A stretch of DNA of 64,000 nucleotides from Chryseobacterium camelliae (GCF_027920545.1 NZ_CP115859.1:2635001-2699000), one strand, 5' to 3'; shown: positions 35,057 through 44,230, counted from the first letter of the stretch. Program-made: numbers and translations. The notes: generated by a model from the letters alone, not told the origin.

Positions 35057-35689
35057 TTACATTTCGGCATCATTATTATATCCATAAAATTTCGGCATTT
35101 GCCAATGATACTTTACGGCTAACGTTCTGATAGCTACAATTAATAAAATCGTAAAAACCTGAATTACCGTAAAGGAAAGGGTAGTGAATTTTGTTAAAAG
35201 TAAAAATATAGAACCGCCCACAATACAGGCAGTTGCATAAATTTCCTTTCTGAAAATCAAAGGAATTCTATTGAGCAGAATATCCCGGATAATCCCTCCA
35301 AAACACCCTGTAATGGTTCCCAAACCAATGCATATTAAAGGATGGATATCTGCATGTAAGCCTTTTTGAACACCAATAATAGTGAATAATCCAAGCCCGA
35401 AACTGTCGAAAATAAATAAAGTGACCTGAAAGTTTTTTTCAAACGATTTAAAAACCATGGTGAAAATACTGGTCAGGATAATCAAAGCACAGGTGAGCAA
35501 ATCATGCATCCAGAACACCGGAATATCCAGTAATAAATCTCTTACAGTTCCTCCTCCGACAGAAGTGACAAAAGCAATAATCAATACTCCGAACGGATCG
35601 AGACGCTTCTGCATCGCTGCAAAACTTCCCGACATCGAAAAGGAAATGGTTCCGAGTACTTCTATGGCAAAATTGAACTGTTCGTGCAT
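35057..35689 (-). CDS. TRIC-like (UPF0126) trimeric intracellular cation channel
   Basis: 210 residues with seven predicted helices. FAIEVLGTISFSMSGSFAAMQKRLDPFGVL and VTSVGGGTVRDLLLD are one repeat; LGTITGCFGGIIRDILLNRIPLIF is the second; the paired GGxxRD motifs are the hallmark of prokaryotic TRIC channels (K+ permeation). Monocistronic. Confidence 0.9.
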   Translation of the reverse strand: MHEQFNFAIEVLGTISFSMSGSFAAMQKRLDPFGVLIIAFVTSVGGGTVRDLLLDIPVFWMHDLLTCALIILTSIFTMVFKSFEKNFQVTLFIFDSFGLGLFTIIGVQKGLHADIHPLICIGLGTITGCFGGIIRDILLNRIPLIFRKEIYATACIVGGSIFLLLTKFTTLSFTVIQVFTILLIVAIRTLAVKYHWQMPKFYGYNNDAEM

Positions 35690-35698
35690 GGTTTTTAT

Positions 35699-36126
35699 GG
35701 GTAATAAGTAATGAGTAATAAAAATTATGCAGTTGTACTTTGGGATAATTTAAATTTATAGGTTGTCATTACTTTTACTAATTCTTCACATTCTGATTTT
35801 AAATGTAGAATTTTTTCTTCATTTAAATACCCAAGTTCTTCAATTATTTCCAGCCAAAGTTGAGTTTCATCTATTTCCTCAACAACAATGCAGATTTTTG
35901 CAGATCTTTCTTTTTCTGATCTTGCTCTTGAAACAGCTCTGTAATTGGCTGCAACGGAGGTTGAAGATCCTATAATTTGTTTTCTAAGTATTGAAAGATC
36001 ATCAGAGTAAGGTAACGATGATAAAGATTTAATAATCGAAATAGAAAATTTTTTAGTCCTATCTCTAAATATCTGAATAAAATCCATAGTAGTTAAATTA
36101 CCTATTACCCATTACTTATTGCTCAT
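35699..36126. repeat. inverted short-repeat arrays bracketing the S23 gene
   Basis: Left array GGGTAATAAGTAATGAGTAA begins at 35699, a run of 7-base units TAATAAG/TAATGAG. Right array TTACCTATTACCCATTACTT begins at 36098, and its complement has the same units in the same order. Both lie outside the gene's coding ends. No target duplication clear. Such arrays with S23 genes suggest dispersal as a unit. Confidence 0.55.
35725..36087 (-). CDS. four-helix-bundle (S23/IVP-type) protein
   Basis: 120 residues. KKFSISIIKSLSSLPYSDDLSILRKQIIGSSTSVAANYRAVSRARSEKERSAKICI in segments is the family signature (SSTSVAANYxxA), ending with EIIEELGYL. Relatives include 23S rRNA intervening-sequence proteins and the diversity-retroelement accessory Avd; the chromosomal solo copies have no known role. 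Bracketed by inverted short-repeat arrays. Confidence 0.9.
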   Translation of the reverse strand: MDFIQIFRDRTKKFSISIIKSLSSLPYSDDLSILRKQIIGSSTSVAANYRAVSRARSEKERSAKICIVVEEIDETQLWLEIIEELGYLNEEKILHLKSECEELVKVMTTYKFKLSQSTTA

Positions 36127-36129
36127 AAA

Positions 36130-36588
36130 TTACACCCTAACAGAATCGGGAACCAGTAATTCATATTCTCCGCCGTGGTTGATAATTTCTCTCACAATAC
36201 TGCTGCTGATAAAAGATTTTCCGGATGAAGTTAATAAAAACACCGTTTCCAGTTTTTTATGAGCTAAAGTTCTGTTGGTGTGAGCGATGGCTTTTTCAAA
36301 TTCAAAATCTGCAGGATTTCTTAATCCTCTGATAATGTATTGTGCATTTTTTTCAAAACAATAATCAACAGTTAAGCCTTCAAAAAAGTCGACTTCCACA
36401 TTGGGAAATTCTGCAACGGAATTTTGAATGAATTCTATCCTTTTTTCCAGAGGAAACATGTATTTTTTCTGAGAATTCTGTCCGATGGCAATAATTAATT
36501 TATCAAAAAGAGGAGCCGCTCTTTCTATAATGTCGTAGTGTCCTAGAGTGATTGGATCAAAAGATCCTGGGAAAACAGCAATTTTCAT
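36130..36588 (-). CDS. coaD: phosphopantetheine adenylyltransferase
   Basis: 152 residues. AVFPGSFDPITLGHYDIIERA holds the nucleotidyltransferase TxGH motif; IRGLRNPADFEFEKAIAHTNR and FISSSIVREI (SSTxVRE-like) are family-conserved. Converts 4'-phosphopantetheine to dephospho-CoA. Follows the 150-residue unknown by 4 bp and ddl upstream, forming an operon. Confidence 0.96.
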   Translation of the reverse strand: MKIAVFPGSFDPITLGHYDIIERAAPLFDKLIIAIGQNSQKKYMFPLEKRIEFIQNSVAEFPNVEVDFFEGLTVDYCFEKNAQYIIRGLRNPADFEFEKAIAHTNRTLAHKKLETVFLLTSSGKSFISSSIVREIINHGGEYELLVPDSVRV

Positions 36589-36592
36589 GTTC

Positions 36593-37045
36593 TTAGTTGT
36601 TTTCGTTTGATTTTTCGTAAAATAACCTCAAATTATCAATATTTAAGGTACAGTCATTATTTAAAACTTGATTAGAAGCTAAATTTAAAATTAGCTTATT
36701 TCTTCCTATAATTTTTGAATTTTTGTACAATTTTTCAATGGGTCTGAAATTAATCAAGTTTTCAAAATTTCCGGATTCATTTTTTTTAATAATTCCTGAA
36801 AATAATACAGTATTATCCAGAGCCGTAATTTCAAAATAGTTTGGTACTTTTTCATTGCCAATTACAATGTCATGTTTCATTACATATTCAAAACATTTCT
36901 TTTTATCTAAATAAATTGCATCTTCTTTAAAACCGATATCTTTAGGTTCGAGATTGGTTTTAGGAATATTTAAATTAAGAGTTTCTATATTTTGAGAGAC
37001 TCCTAAAAAAGGAATTAAAAATACAATTGCTAAAAAATTTTTCAT
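36593..37045 (-). CDS. secreted protein of unknown function
   Basis: 150 residues. Signal peptide MKNFLAIVFLIPFLGVSQ. The mature part is Asn/Lys-rich with no domain I know. Tight spacing (5 bp to ddl, 4 bp to coaD) makes it an operon partner, though it may simply hitch-hike. Confidence 0.75.
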   Translation of the reverse strand: MKNFLAIVFLIPFLGVSQNIETLNLNIPKTNLEPKDIGFKEDAIYLDKKKCFEYVMKHDIVIGNEKVPNYFEITALDNTVLFSGIIKKNESGNFENLINFRPIEKLYKNSKIIGRNKLILNLASNQVLNNDCTLNIDNLRLFYEKSNENN

Positions 37046-37050
37046 TATTT

Positions 37051-38034
37051 CTATTTACTAAGCGCCTTTTCAACCTCGTTACCACAAAGATCGGTAATCG
37101 AAATTCCATAGATTTTTGCCTGTTGAGGAAGAATACTAGCAGGTGAGAATCCCGGGTTGGTATTCATTTCCAGCATATAGGGAATTCCGTTCATCAGAAT
37201 ATATTCACTTCTTGAAAAACCGCTCATCCCTAAAGAATTGTAAGCTCTTTTCGCAATTTCTTCTACTCTTAGTCTTGTTTCATCATCAATTCTTGCCGGA
37301 GTAATTTCTTCAGAGGCCCCTTCGTATTTTGCTTCGTAATCAAAGAACTCATTTTGAGGAACGATTTCTGTAATTCCTAAAACAATAGTTTCTCCTTTAA
37401 AATCGATTACTCCCACAGAAACTTCCATTCCGTCCAGGAAACTTTCAATTAAGATTTCATCATCTTCTTTGAATGCAATTTCTGTTGCAGCGATTAATTC
37501 AGATTTTTCTTTAACCTTAGAAATTCCTAAAGAAGATCCCGATTGATTAGGCTTTACAAAAACGGGAAGCCCAAGATTTTCTACAATTGCATCAACGTTA
37601 ATCTCTTCTCCTTTTCTTAAATAAACACTTTTCGCAGAAGGGATTCCGTATTTTGAAAGGACAGCTAATGTATCTTTTTTATTGAAAGTTAAGGCGCTTT
37701 GATAAAAATCACACCCTGTATATTTTTGTCCGATGGCGTCCCAATAAGCCTGAAGAATTCCATTTTCTCCCGGTGTTCCGTGAATGATATTGAAGCATAC
37801 ATCAAATTGTAATGTTTCATTATTATCCAGGGTTACTGAAAAATCTCCTTTGTTGATGCTGTATTTTGTGTCATTTTCATCTAAAAAATACCATTCATTT
37901 TTAAGAATGACCACTTTATATACATTGTATAAGTTTCTGTCTAAAGAATCATAGATTAATTGACCGCTTTTTAGGGAAACCACGTATTCATCAGAATAAC
38001 CTCCCATTACTACGGCAACATTTTTTTTGCTCAT
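37051..38034 (-). CDS. ddl: D-alanine--D-alanine ligase
   Basis: 327 residues, ATP-grasp fold. NVAVVMGGYSDEYVVSLKSG opens, LPVFVKPNQSGSSLGISKVKEKSEL is the ATP-lysine region, and LEMNTNPGFSPASILPQQA is the C-terminal Mg/D-Ala site. Makes D-Ala-D-Ala for muropeptide synthesis in the cytosol. A TAAATTTG -7 box precedes it, and the PASTA gene diverges. Confidence 0.95.
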   Translation of the reverse strand: MSKKNVAVVMGGYSDEYVVSLKSGQLIYDSLDRNLYNVYKVVILKNEWYFLDENDTKYSINKGDFSVTLDNNETLQFDVCFNIIHGTPGENGILQAYWDAIGQKYTGCDFYQSALTFNKKDTLAVLSKYGIPSAKSVYLRKGEEINVDAIVENLGLPVFVKPNQSGSSLGISKVKEKSELIAATEIAFKEDDEILIESFLDGMEVSVGVIDFKGETIVLGITEIVPQNEFFDYEAKYEGASEEITPARIDDETRLRVEEIAKRAYNSLGMSGFSRSEYILMNGIPYMLEMNTNPGFSPASILPQQAKIYGISITDLCGNEVEKALSK

Positions 38035-38055
38035 ATCTATATAGTATCAATGAAG

Positions 38056-38063
38056 CAAATTTA
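38056..38063 (-). promoter_or_regulatory. -7 element of the ddl operon
   Basis: TAAATTTG on the minus strand, 21 bases before the ddl ATG. Confidence 0.45.
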
Positions 38064-38153
38064 ATGATTTTATGGAATCCAAGCCGGGAAAATCAGAAAT
38101 TTTAAAAACTGAATGAATTGTGTTAAATAAAAGTACATTCTAAAATTATTACA

Positions 38154-38161
38154 TATATTTG
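38154..38161 (+). promoter_or_regulatory. -7 element of the PASTA gene
   Basis: TATATTTG, 26 bases before the ATG at 38188; no clear TTG at a normal distance. Confidence 0.4.
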
Positions 38162-38187
38162 CCGTTATAATTAAAGTCATTTTAAGT

Positions 38188-39234
38188 ATGTTTAAATCAC
38201 TTTTCAATTGGAAAGTTTTACTGAATTTATTAGTAGCCATCGGTGTTTTCGTAGGGTTGGTTTGGCTTACCTTCCGTTGGTTGGAATATCATACTAATCA
38301 TGGTCAGGAAATTCCTGTTCCGAATGTGGTTAATAAAACAGTGCATGAAGCAATCAAAATATTAGACGATACAGGATTGGAATATGAAGTGGACAGCTCG
38401 AAATACGATCCGAAATTCAGACCTTTTCAGGTATTACAAGTATTTCCTTCGCCGGGTTCCCGTGTGAAAGACGGCAGAACGGTTAGGTTAAAAGTGAATC
38501 CTAAAACCTGGGCTGCGATTGCTCTTCCTGATGTGATTAACAAATATTCCGGGCTGGCTTTCCAAAGATTGGAACAGGTAGGGTTGAAGGTTGGCGATAC
38601 GATTTATGAACCAAGTATTCAAAAAGATGCGGTTCTTAGAATTTTATTTAATGGAGCTGAAGTAAAGCCTAAAACAAAACTTCCAAGATTTTCTATTGTA
38701 GATATTGTGATTGGTTCCGGACCTATGAGAAATATCGGAATTCCTAGTGTGGTTGGCTTAACGGTAAAAGAAGCGAAAGCACTTATTATAAGAAGCAAAT
38801 TTGAAGTAGGGGTAGTAGAATATGAAGACGGTGGTAAAGATGAATCTGATATTGTGTATTATCAGGATCCTGCTGCTGGAGATGTACGGGATCAGGGAAT
38901 GCAGATTGATCTTTGGGCAAGTAAAAAAACGCCTGCTGAATTAAGAAATAAAATAGACCAGCTAAATTCTATGTACCGTATGAAGGTAGATACGGCTCTT
39001 CCTCCGGTAAGGTACGAAGAAGTTGCTGTAGAGCCTGCTCATATTGAAGAACCTGCTCCTGCTCCTAAAAAAGAAACTTCTAAACCGGAGCCTGCCAAGT
39101 CGGAAACTCAGAAAAGCACAACCGTAAAACCGGCAACTTCTGATGATAAGACAAAAGCAACAGGCAGTAATAGCAAAGGAACGGCACAGCAACCTGCTGA
39201 AAAACCAAAAGCTAAAAAGGTAATTATTCAATAA
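38188..39234 (+). CDS. PASTA-domain membrane protein
   Basis: 348 residues. One N-terminal membrane helix (about 8-29), three PASTA repeats (IPVPNVVNKTVHEAIKILDD at about 40, ALPDVINKYSGLAFQRLEQVG at about 112, IGIPSVVGLTVKEAKALI at about 188) and a Lys/Pro/Ala-rich tail (about 285-348). No kinase domain. PASTA repeats bind muropeptides or lipid II, so this is probably a wall sensor or anchor. It diverges from ddl and is followed by the RluA-type gene. Confidence 0.87.
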   Translation: MFKSLFNWKVLLNLLVAIGVFVGLVWLTFRWLEYHTNHGQEIPVPNVVNKTVHEAIKILDDTGLEYEVDSSKYDPKFRPFQVLQVFPSPGSRVKDGRTVRLKVNPKTWAAIALPDVINKYSGLAFQRLEQVGLKVGDTIYEPSIQKDAVLRILFNGAEVKPKTKLPRFSIVDIVIGSGPMRNIGIPSVVGLTVKEAKALIIRSKFEVGVVEYEDGGKDESDIVYYQDPAAGDVRDQGMQIDLWASKKTPAELRNKIDQLNSMYRMKVDTALPPVRYEEVAVEPAHIEEPAPAPKKETSKPEPAKSETQKSTTVKPATSDDKTKATGSNSKGTAQQPAEKPKAKKVIIQ

Positions 39235-39258
39235 TATTACCGTTATTATAAAAATTAC

Positions 39259-39289
39259 AGGCTTCAACTTTACCATGTTGAAGCCTTTT
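39259..39289 (+). terminator. terminator of the PASTA gene
   Basis: AGGCTTCAA and TTGAAGCCT pair over an 10-base loop, followed by TTTT, before the RluA-type gene. Confidence 0.55.
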
Positions 39290-39306
39290 GCATAAAAAAT
39301 AAAACA

Positions 39307-40380
39307 ATGACAGAAGATAACGAAGACTTTTTAGATGAAGAAATATTAGATACGAACAGCATTGATAATATCGATATTGATGAAGAAAATAAAGGATTAT
39401 ATGAGCATCTTAATCTCACTGTTGATAAAAGTCAGGAACCATTAAGGATCGATAAGTTTTTATTGATTTTTCGTCAGAATTCTTCAAGAAATAAAATCTC
39501 TCAGACCTGCAGAGCCGGAAACGTTATTGTAAACGGAGTGGCGGTGAAGCAGAACTATCGTGTAAAACCGGGAGATCAGATTTCTGTATTATTAGCACAT
39601 CCTCCAAGAGAAAATGTAATTATTCCACAAGATATTCCGATTAATATCGTTTATGAAGATGAGGATCTTGTTGTTGTAGATAAAGAACCCGGAATGGTGG
39701 TTCATCCGGGATTTGGAAACTGGGACGGAACTTTGGTAAATGCTTTGGCATTTCATTTTGAAAAGAACGGTTCGAAATCTGATCTCGACAGAGTAGGATT
39801 GGTACATAGAATAGACAAAGACACTTCCGGGCTGCTTGTTATAGCGAAAAATGAATATGCACTAAGCTTTTTGGCAAAACAATTCTTTGAAAGAAAAACC
39901 AAAAGATTGTACTGGGCTTTTGTATGGGGAAATGTACAGGACGATGAAGGAACCATAAGAGGTCATATCGGGCGACATCCTAAAAACAGAATGCAGATGC
40001 ATACTTATGAAGACGGAAGCCAGGGAAAACATGCGGTAACTCATTATAAAGTATTGGAAAGATTTAAATATATGACGTGGGTAGAGTGTAAACTGGAAAC
40101 CGGGAGAACGCACCAGATCAGAGCGCACTTTAAACATATTGGTCATACCTTATTTAATGATGAAAGGTATGAAGGACATACCCCTTTAAGAGGAGTAAAT
40201 CTGCCTAAGTATAAGCAGTTTATAAAAAATGTGTTTGAAATATTGCCACGACACGCATTGCATGCTCATACTTTAGGATTTATCCATCCGACGACTAAAA
40301 AGGAATTGTATTTTGAGAGCCCAATGCCGAAAGATATGGCGGATGCTGTAAAAAAATGGAGAAATTATTTAGAAAACTAA
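39307..40380 (+). CDS. RluA-family 23S rRNA pseudouridine synthase, RluD-like
   Basis: 357 residues. N-terminal acidic extension (about 1-35), S4 domain (RIDKFLLIFRQNSSRNKISQ, about 50-105), catalytic domain with the HRIDKDTSGLL motif containing the catalytic Asp (about residue 163), and GRTHQIRAHFKHIGHTLFND. Length and the S4 domain favour RluD (23S U1911/1915/1917), a large-subunit maturation step; exact site is inferred. Confidence 0.92.
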   Translation: MTEDNEDFLDEEILDTNSIDNIDIDEENKGLYEHLNLTVDKSQEPLRIDKFLLIFRQNSSRNKISQTCRAGNVIVNGVAVKQNYRVKPGDQISVLLAHPPRENVIIPQDIPINIVYEDEDLVVVDKEPGMVVHPGFGNWDGTLVNALAFHFEKNGSKSDLDRVGLVHRIDKDTSGLLVIAKNEYALSFLAKQFFERKTKRLYWAFVWGNVQDDEGTIRGHIGRHPKNRMQMHTYEDGSQGKHAVTHYKVLERFKYMTWVECKLETGRTHQIRAHFKHIGHTLFNDERYEGHTPLRGVNLPKYKQFIKNVFEILPRHALHAHTLGFIHPTTKKELYFESPMPKDMADAVKKWRNYLEN

Positions 40381-40400
40381 AAATATATTGAGAATTTTTT

Positions 40401-40408
40401 TATATTTG
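40401..40408 (+). promoter_or_regulatory. -7 element of the PorP/SprF gene
   Basis: TATATTTG, 23 bases before the ATG at 40432; supports that start. Confidence 0.45.
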
Positions 40409-40431
40409 TTGAATTGAAATCAAGATTTGTT

Positions 40432-41382
40432 ATGAGAAAACTATATGCTATCGTATGTTTAGCTCTTTTGTCGAATGCATACAAAGCACAAGAATCACTT
40501 CCATATTATCAACAATACCTTTTGGATGGTGATTTCCTGTTCAATCCTGCTCAGTATGGAAAAACAGATGAAGTTCAACTTAATCTTAACTACCAACAGC
40601 AATTTTCAAAGTTTAATGATGGACCAAACGTACAGTCGGTGGGGATCAATGCGAATATCTTTGATAGAGTAGGTGCGGGAATTTCTGTATTTAGAGATAG
40701 TAACGGCCCTATTTCCGCAGGAGGTATCACAGCAGGAGCTTCTTACTTTATCCCTTTAAGTAGTGAAGGAGACAGAAAAGATCAGTTCTCTTTTGGAACA
40801 AGTGTTAATTTCTATAATATGAATTTTGATTATACAGATGTTAATACAGATCAGCAATATGACCCCAATTTAATTGGTACGGAAGGTAATCTTTTCATGG
40901 TATATGCCAACTTTGGTTTAGCAGCTACGTATAGAAATTTATTTGGAGGAGTATCGGTTAATGATATCGCTTTGAGTAATGATGAATCTATCGTAAACAA
41001 CTATGAGCCGTCTCCTATTAAGTTCTTCTTAAACTTAGGGTATGACTGGCATGTTGGAGACAACATGTACTTCACTCCATCTGTATTGGTAAACTTGAAT
41101 ACCAACTCTACAAGATTGATGGATTACAACTTGATGGCAACTTTCTTTAATGACATCAACTCTTTCTCTTTCGGGGTAAGCTATAGAGCAGCTCAGAACA
41201 GATTTGATAATCAGCAGTTACAGATCGCTCCAATCGTTAAAGTTAAATTTAACAAGTTTATGGTGGGAGCTACTTATAACTTAGGATTGTCTGATATTCA
41301 GGATTATGGAGGAAATAGCTTTATGCTAAGTGTAGGTTATAACTTCGATAACTTCATTAACCGTAGAGGATATAGATATTAA
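40432..41382 (+). CDS. PorP/SprF-family type IX secretion membrane protein
   Basis: 316 residues from the ATG at 40432 (a TTG at 40414 is closer to the promoter and rejected). Signal peptide MRKLYAIVCLALLSNAYKAQ. QESLPYYQQYLLDGDFLFNPAQYG is the PorP/SprF N-terminal signature; GGVSVNDI and MVGATYNLGLSDIQDYGGNSFMLSVGYNF are barrel strands. Solo copies without porKLMN, as here, often pair with SprB-like type B cargo encoded nearby; none is seen in the window. Confidence 0.88.
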   Translation: MRKLYAIVCLALLSNAYKAQESLPYYQQYLLDGDFLFNPAQYGKTDEVQLNLNYQQQFSKFNDGPNVQSVGINANIFDRVGAGISVFRDSNGPISAGGITAGASYFIPLSSEGDRKDQFSFGTSVNFYNMNFDYTDVNTDQQYDPNLIGTEGNLFMVYANFGLAATYRNLFGGVSVNDIALSNDESIVNNYEPSPIKFFLNLGYDWHVGDNMYFTPSVLVNLNTNSTRLMDYNLMATFFNDINSFSFGVSYRAAQNRFDNQQLQIAPIVKVKFNKFMVGATYNLGLSDIQDYGGNSFMLSVGYNFDNFINRRGYRY

Positions 41383-41405
41383 TCAATTTAATTTAAATAA
41401 ATTTG

Positions 41406-41432
41406 AGCTCTGAATTTTTTCAGAGCTTTTTT
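41406..41432 (+). terminator. terminator abutting the hemW start codon
   Basis: AGCTCTGAA (41406-41414) pairs perfectly with TTCAGAGCT (41419-41427) plus six Ts. The ATG of hemW begins in the very next base (41433). Confidence 0.75.
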
Positions 41433-42557
41433 ATGATGTATATTCACATTCCTTTTTGTAAGCAAAAATGCAGCTATTGCAATTTTCACTTTTCAACATC
41501 TTTACATTTTAAAGATGAAATGCTCACTGCAATGAAAAAAGAAATCTTTTTACGAAAAGATGAATTGCAAGACAAAAAATTACAGTCCCTTTATTTTGGT
41601 GGCGGAACTCCTTCCATTCTTTCATCAGACGAGATCAAATCTTTAATCGATGAAGTTTTAAAATATTTCAGTTTTGAAAAAGATATAGAAATCACGTTGG
41701 AAGCCAATCCTGATGATCTGGATAAAAGCTTTTTGAAAGGTTTATCAAATTCTCCGGTAAATCGCTTGTCAATTGGGACACAGAGTTTTTTTGAAGAAGA
41801 TTTAAAACTGATGAATCGTGCACACACGGCTTCAGAAGCTGAAGGTTCAATCAAAAGAGCACAGGATTTCGGTTTCGAAAATTTGAGCATTGATTTGATT
41901 TATGGTTCACCGACTTCAAATCTTGAAATCTGGAAAGAAAACTTAAATAAAACCATTGCGCTGGAAGTTCCTCATATTTCTTCTTATGCCTTGACGGTTG
42001 AACCGAAAACAGCCTTAGAAAACTGGATTTCAAAAGGAAAAGTAATCAGCCCGAAAGAGGAAGAGCAAAATAAAGAATTCTACTACTTATCAGACTTCTT
42101 AAAAGATAATGGCTTTGAGCATTATGAGATTTCTAATTTTGCTAAACCAGGATTCTATTCTCGACACAATTCTTCCTATTGGAAATATAAAGAATACCTG
42201 GGAATTGGTCCGTCTGCACATTCTTACAACGGTTTCGATATCAGGAGCTGGAATGTTGCGAATAATCAGCAATACATTAAAAAATTAAACTCAAATCTTT
42301 TGGCTAAAGAAGAAGAAGTTCTTTCTCTGGAAGATCAGTTTAACGAAATGATTATGATTGGTTTAAGAACAATTTGGGGAGTTGATCTTGAAAACCTGAA
42401 CGAGAAGTTTAATCATAAAATTCTTGAGCATTTCCAACATGAAATTAAATCAAAGCTGGAACAAGAAATTTTAATCATTGAAAATAATCATTTAAAAATT
42501 CCCGAAAAGCATTGGTTTATGGCTGATGGGATTGCTTCGGATTTGTTTTTTGTTTAA
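41433..42557 (+). CDS. hemW: HemW radical SAM heme chaperone
   Basis: 374 residues from the ATG at 41433 (a TTG at 41403 lies before the terminator and is rejected). MMYIHIPFCKQKCSYCNF holds the CxxxCxxC radical SAM cluster site; YFGGGTPSILS binds SAM; LSIGTQSF and GPSAHSY are HemN/HemW blocks. Carries heme to targets rather than oxidising coproporphyrinogen. It either reads through the porP terminator or starts from an internal promoter. Confidence 0.92.
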   Translation: MMYIHIPFCKQKCSYCNFHFSTSLHFKDEMLTAMKKEIFLRKDELQDKKLQSLYFGGGTPSILSSDEIKSLIDEVLKYFSFEKDIEITLEANPDDLDKSFLKGLSNSPVNRLSIGTQSFFEEDLKLMNRAHTASEAEGSIKRAQDFGFENLSIDLIYGSPTSNLEIWKENLNKTIALEVPHISSYALTVEPKTALENWISKGKVISPKEEEQNKEFYYLSDFLKDNGFEHYEISNFAKPGFYSRHNSSYWKYKEYLGIGPSAHSYNGFDIRSWNVANNQQYIKKLNSNLLAKEEEVLSLEDQFNEMIMIGLRTIWGVDLENLNEKFNHKILEHFQHEIKSKLEQEILIIENNHLKIPEKHWFMADGIASDLFFV

Positions 42558-42594
42558 ATTGAGTTATCAAAAAATAAAGACTACAAATATAGCT

Positions 42595-44187
42595 ATGAAA
42601 CTAAAATTATTTTTCCTCCTGTTGTTTGTCGGAGCTTTTACTTACGCGCAGAAACCGGTTTTTGTAAAAGCAAAAGTAAATGCTGTGAATGTTTACCGGA
42701 CTTCGGCTGAATTGCAAAGCTCTGTGAATTTATCTTTGCCGGCAGGAACATCTGAAATCGTGGTAACCAATATTTCAGACGAAATAAATGAGAAATCACT
42801 CCAAATCAATTTCAGCAACAAGAATATTAACATACTTTCCGTTCAGTATACAGACAACTACGTTTCTGAATATGATATGGATAAAACGAATCCGAGAATC
42901 AAGAAAGCTACGGACAGTATTACGATTGTAGAAAATCTTTTGGCGAAAACAAGCATTGAATTGGAAGCGAATAATAAGACGCTTGAACTTTTAGATAAAA
43001 ATCAAACCGTTCTAGTAGGAAGCAGTACATCCAATGTTACTCAACTTATGCAACTCACAGATTATTATAAAAATAAAAGGGTTGAAATAAGTGAGACAAT
43101 TTCATCGATCATGAAGAAAACTGCAGATCTACAACAGAAATTGAACAGATTAAGAACGAGTCTTAGGGTAAATTCTGAAATGGAAGAAAATCTATCCGAC
43201 GGAGTTTTAATTTTAAAAGTAATGAGCAGTGCGGCATCAAATGTGAAATTAGACATTGGCTATCTTGCAAAAAATGTTTTCTGGGAACCGTTTTATGAAG
43301 TAAGAGGAAATAAAATTTCTGAACCTTTGGATGTGACTTTTAAAGCGAAGTTAAGACAAGATACGGGATTGGATTGGAAAGGCGTGAAATTATCTCTTAT
43401 TAATGCCAGATCATCCAGAAATAATACGGCTCCGGTTCTTAAACCCTGGTTCTTAGAATCTGAACATGAAGATGTTTTGAATTCGGGAAGGCAAGCTTTA
43501 TTTTCCGATTCGGCTAGTGAAAAAAATATAGAAGAAGTTGTTGTCGTAGGTTTTAGCTTCAAGATCAACGAAAACCAATTGAATACCAGTTTTGATGTGG
43601 ATGTTCCTTACGATATTCTTTCTAATGATCAGGATCATTTTATTAATCTTAAGCAGATGAAAATACCTGCAAATTATAAATATTATACTGCGCCCAAAGC
43701 TGGAAATGATGCCTATTTAATTGCTACCATTAAGGATTTCAATAAATATAACTTGATTTCAGGATCTGCCAATGTTATTTTTGAAAATATGTTTATCGGA
43801 GAAACAAGAATTAATCCGAATCAGGTAACGGATGAATTGAATATTACTCTTGGTGATGATAAAAAAATAAGTATTCGTAAAGAAGTTGTTGATGATAAAG
43901 CGAGTGTGAAATTCTTTTCTTCTTATCAGGAAAAGACCTTTACCTATGATCTCGTTGTCCGAAATAATAAAAAAGACGCAATTGATCTTGAAATCAAAGA
44001 CCAGTTTCCTTTAAGCAAAGATGAATCTGTTAAAGTAGAATTGCTGCAGGCAGATAAAGCAGAAATAGATAAAGAAAAAGGGTTTTTAACATGGAATTTA
44101 AAAATGGCTTCGAACGAAACTAAAAAAATCAGGGTAAGTTATAAAGTAAGATATCCAAAAGATTATTCGATCAGTAATCTTAATTAA
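42595..44187 (+). CDS. DUF4139 (mucoidy inhibitor-like) protein
   Basis: 530 residues from the ATG at 42595, which opens the signal peptide MKLKLFFLLLFVGAFTYA. N-terminal DUF4140-type block (VNAVNVYRTSAELQSSVNLSLPAGTSEIVVTNIS), coiled coil (about 100-200), then DUF4139 (VFWEPFYEVRGN, LRQDTGLDWKGVKLSLINARSS, FTYDLVVRNNKKDAIDLEIKDQFP). Periplasmic or outer-membrane; function unknown. Confidence 0.85.
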   Translation: MKLKLFFLLLFVGAFTYAQKPVFVKAKVNAVNVYRTSAELQSSVNLSLPAGTSEIVVTNISDEINEKSLQINFSNKNINILSVQYTDNYVSEYDMDKTNPRIKKATDSITIVENLLAKTSIELEANNKTLELLDKNQTVLVGSSTSNVTQLMQLTDYYKNKRVEISETISSIMKKTADLQQKLNRLRTSLRVNSEMEENLSDGVLILKVMSSAASNVKLDIGYLAKNVFWEPFYEVRGNKISEPLDVTFKAKLRQDTGLDWKGVKLSLINARSSRNNTAPVLKPWFLESEHEDVLNSGRQALFSDSASEKNIEEVVVVGFSFKINENQLNTSFDVDVPYDILSNDQDHFINLKQMKIPANYKYYTAPKAGNDAYLIATIKDFNKYNLISGSANVIFENMFIGETRINPNQVTDELNITLGDDKKISIRKEVVDDKASVKFFSSYQEKTFTYDLVVRNNKKDAIDLEIKDQFPLSKDESVKVELLQADKAEIDKEKGFLTWNLKMASNETKKIRVSYKVRYPKDYSISNLN

Positions 44188-44203
44188 TTACAATTCTATT
44201 CCT

Positions 44204-44211
44204 TATTTTTG
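44204..44211 (+). promoter_or_regulatory. -7 element of murI
   Basis: TATTTTTG, 20 bases before the TTG start at 44231; supports that unusual start. Confidence 0.4.
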
Positions 44212-44230
44212 TATAAAATTTCAGCTCGAT

